The notes under the pieces are model-generated. The model did no database searches and was not told the origin of the DNA. It saw nothing but the letters and a program-made list of their open reading frames with translations. From Chloroflexia bacterium (GTDB lineage Bacteria > Chloroflexota > Chloroflexia > Thermomicrobiales > UBA6265): 6,091 nucleotides of DNA. Below, one piece after another: positions 5,734-6,091 of the stretch (its first letter is position 1; each line of letters starts with the position of its first letter). The position numbers and the translations under genes are program-made. The stretch lies in the NCBI GenBank assembly GCA_013696525.1, contig JACCYK010000639.1:1-6091 (forward strand). Reading direction: 5' to 3'.

Positions 5734-6091
5734 AATGGCCGGGCACAGATGATCCCCGCCAGACAGGCCATCACGCCAAGCAGATTGCTGGCGACGAGAT
5801 ACGCGGCCGCCCAGCCGAGCCGTCCGTTGGTCAGCATCCCAGCCAGCTCGTATGAAAAGGCGCTGAACGTGGTGTAGCCGCCAAGGAACCCGGTGACGAG
5901 CAACAATCGCCAAGCCGGATCGGCGACCCGGCCCACCAGAACCGTCAGCACCAGCCCAATCGCGAACCCCCCTGTCATATTGACCACGAAGGTGCCGAAC
6001 GGCAGCTCGCCGCCCCACCGGTCCGCCGCCAGACGGCTGACACCGTGGCGACTCACCGCCCCCACCATCCCGCCCACCGCCACCCAGACAA
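5724..6091 (-). CDS. crcB: Fluoride efflux channel CrcB/FluC, 5' end probably beyond the window
   Basis: This is a small membrane channel that exports fluoride; characterised members work as dual-topology dimers with a central sodium ion. Reading from the right edge, it shows GGMVGAVSRHG near the N-terminus, then GTFVVNMTGGFAIG with the pore-lining Asn, then TGFLGGYTTFSAFSYE, which holds the TTFS sodium-site and phenylalanine-box motif, and a last hydrophobic helix (LVASNLLGVMACLAGIICA). Four hydrophobic segments are visible, as the family requires. A GTG at 6083 would give 119 residues, but the frame stays open to base 6091 and family members usually have about six to ten residues before the GG motif against only three here. 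A start just outside the window is therefore more likely. It converges on the kinase gene with 14 bp between stops and is probably unrelated to the sugar-acid operon. Any fluoride riboswitch would lie upstream, out of view. Confidence 0.92.
   Translation of the reverse strand, partial: VWVAVGGMVGAVSRHGVSRLAADRWGGELPFGTFVVNMTGGFAIGLVLTVLVGRVADPAWRLLLVTGFLGGYTTFSAFSYELAGMLTNGRLGWAAAYLVASNLLGVMACLAGIICARPFAR

Noticed and set aside
5140..6018. 292-residue open frame on the - strand across the kinase 3' end and crcB
   Set aside because: It is out of frame with the real crcB and antisense to the kinase; its composition is Arg- and Gly-rich and shows no motif.
1..6091. Mobile element, CRISPR array, tRNA or riboswitch
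   Set aside because: No transposase or integrase motifs, terminal inverted repeats, regularly spaced repeats or cloverleaf-like stretch were seen; nearly all bases lie in the six genes.

Overview
The window is a compact, GC-rich stretch (roughly 60-65 % G+C by eye) with almost no spacer DNA. It carries five genes in a row on the + strand and a sixth gene converging on them from the - strand. The + strand genes read as a carbohydrate or sugar-acid uptake and catabolism operon: a double-domain RbsA/MglA-type ABC ATPase (1-1485), an RbsC-type permease (1521-2588), a metal-dependent hydrolase of the cyclase / kynurenine-formamidase fold (2644-3519), an NAD-type short-chain dehydrogenase (3533-4312) and a four-carbon acid-sugar kinase of the former DUF1537 family (4309-5709). 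The - strand gene is a CrcB/FluC fluoride channel (stop at 5724) whose 5' end probably lies beyond the right edge.

Spacing supports one transcript. The ATPase and permease are 35 bp apart, the permease and hydrolase 55 bp, the hydrolase and dehydrogenase 13 bp, and the dehydrogenase and kinase overlap by 4 bp (ATGA). The widest spacer contains the only candidate operator, an 8-bp AACCGGTT palindrome. The kinase and the fluoride channel end 14 bp apart, with a short GC-rich hairpin over the junction. There is no gene-free stretch above 300 bases, and I see no RNA gene, mobile element, CRISPR array or origin.

A working model, which is inference: a small polyhydroxylated acid or its lactone/amide enters through the transporter, the cyclase-fold enzyme opens a lactone or amide, the dehydrogenase oxidises a hydroxyl group, and the kinase phosphorylates a tetronate or oxo-tetronate. 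In characterised DUF1537 pathways the product is then converted to dihydroxyacetone phosphate. The periplasmic binding protein, a transcriptional regulator, and the isomerase/decarboxylase or PdxA-like enzyme needed to finish such a pathway are not here. If they exist in this locus they lie to the left of base 1.

The organism is a GC-rich bacterium that uses GTG as well as ATG starts. The gene set is common in Chloroflexota (Thermomicrobia-like), Alphaproteobacteria and Actinobacteria; the sequence alone does not let me choose firmly. Nothing here is a clearly new kind of system. The points most worth a second look are the unusual enzyme combination, the Asn-to-Asp change in the dehydrogenase's catalytic tetrad, and the Asp-to-Asn change in the second Walker B motif of the ATPase.
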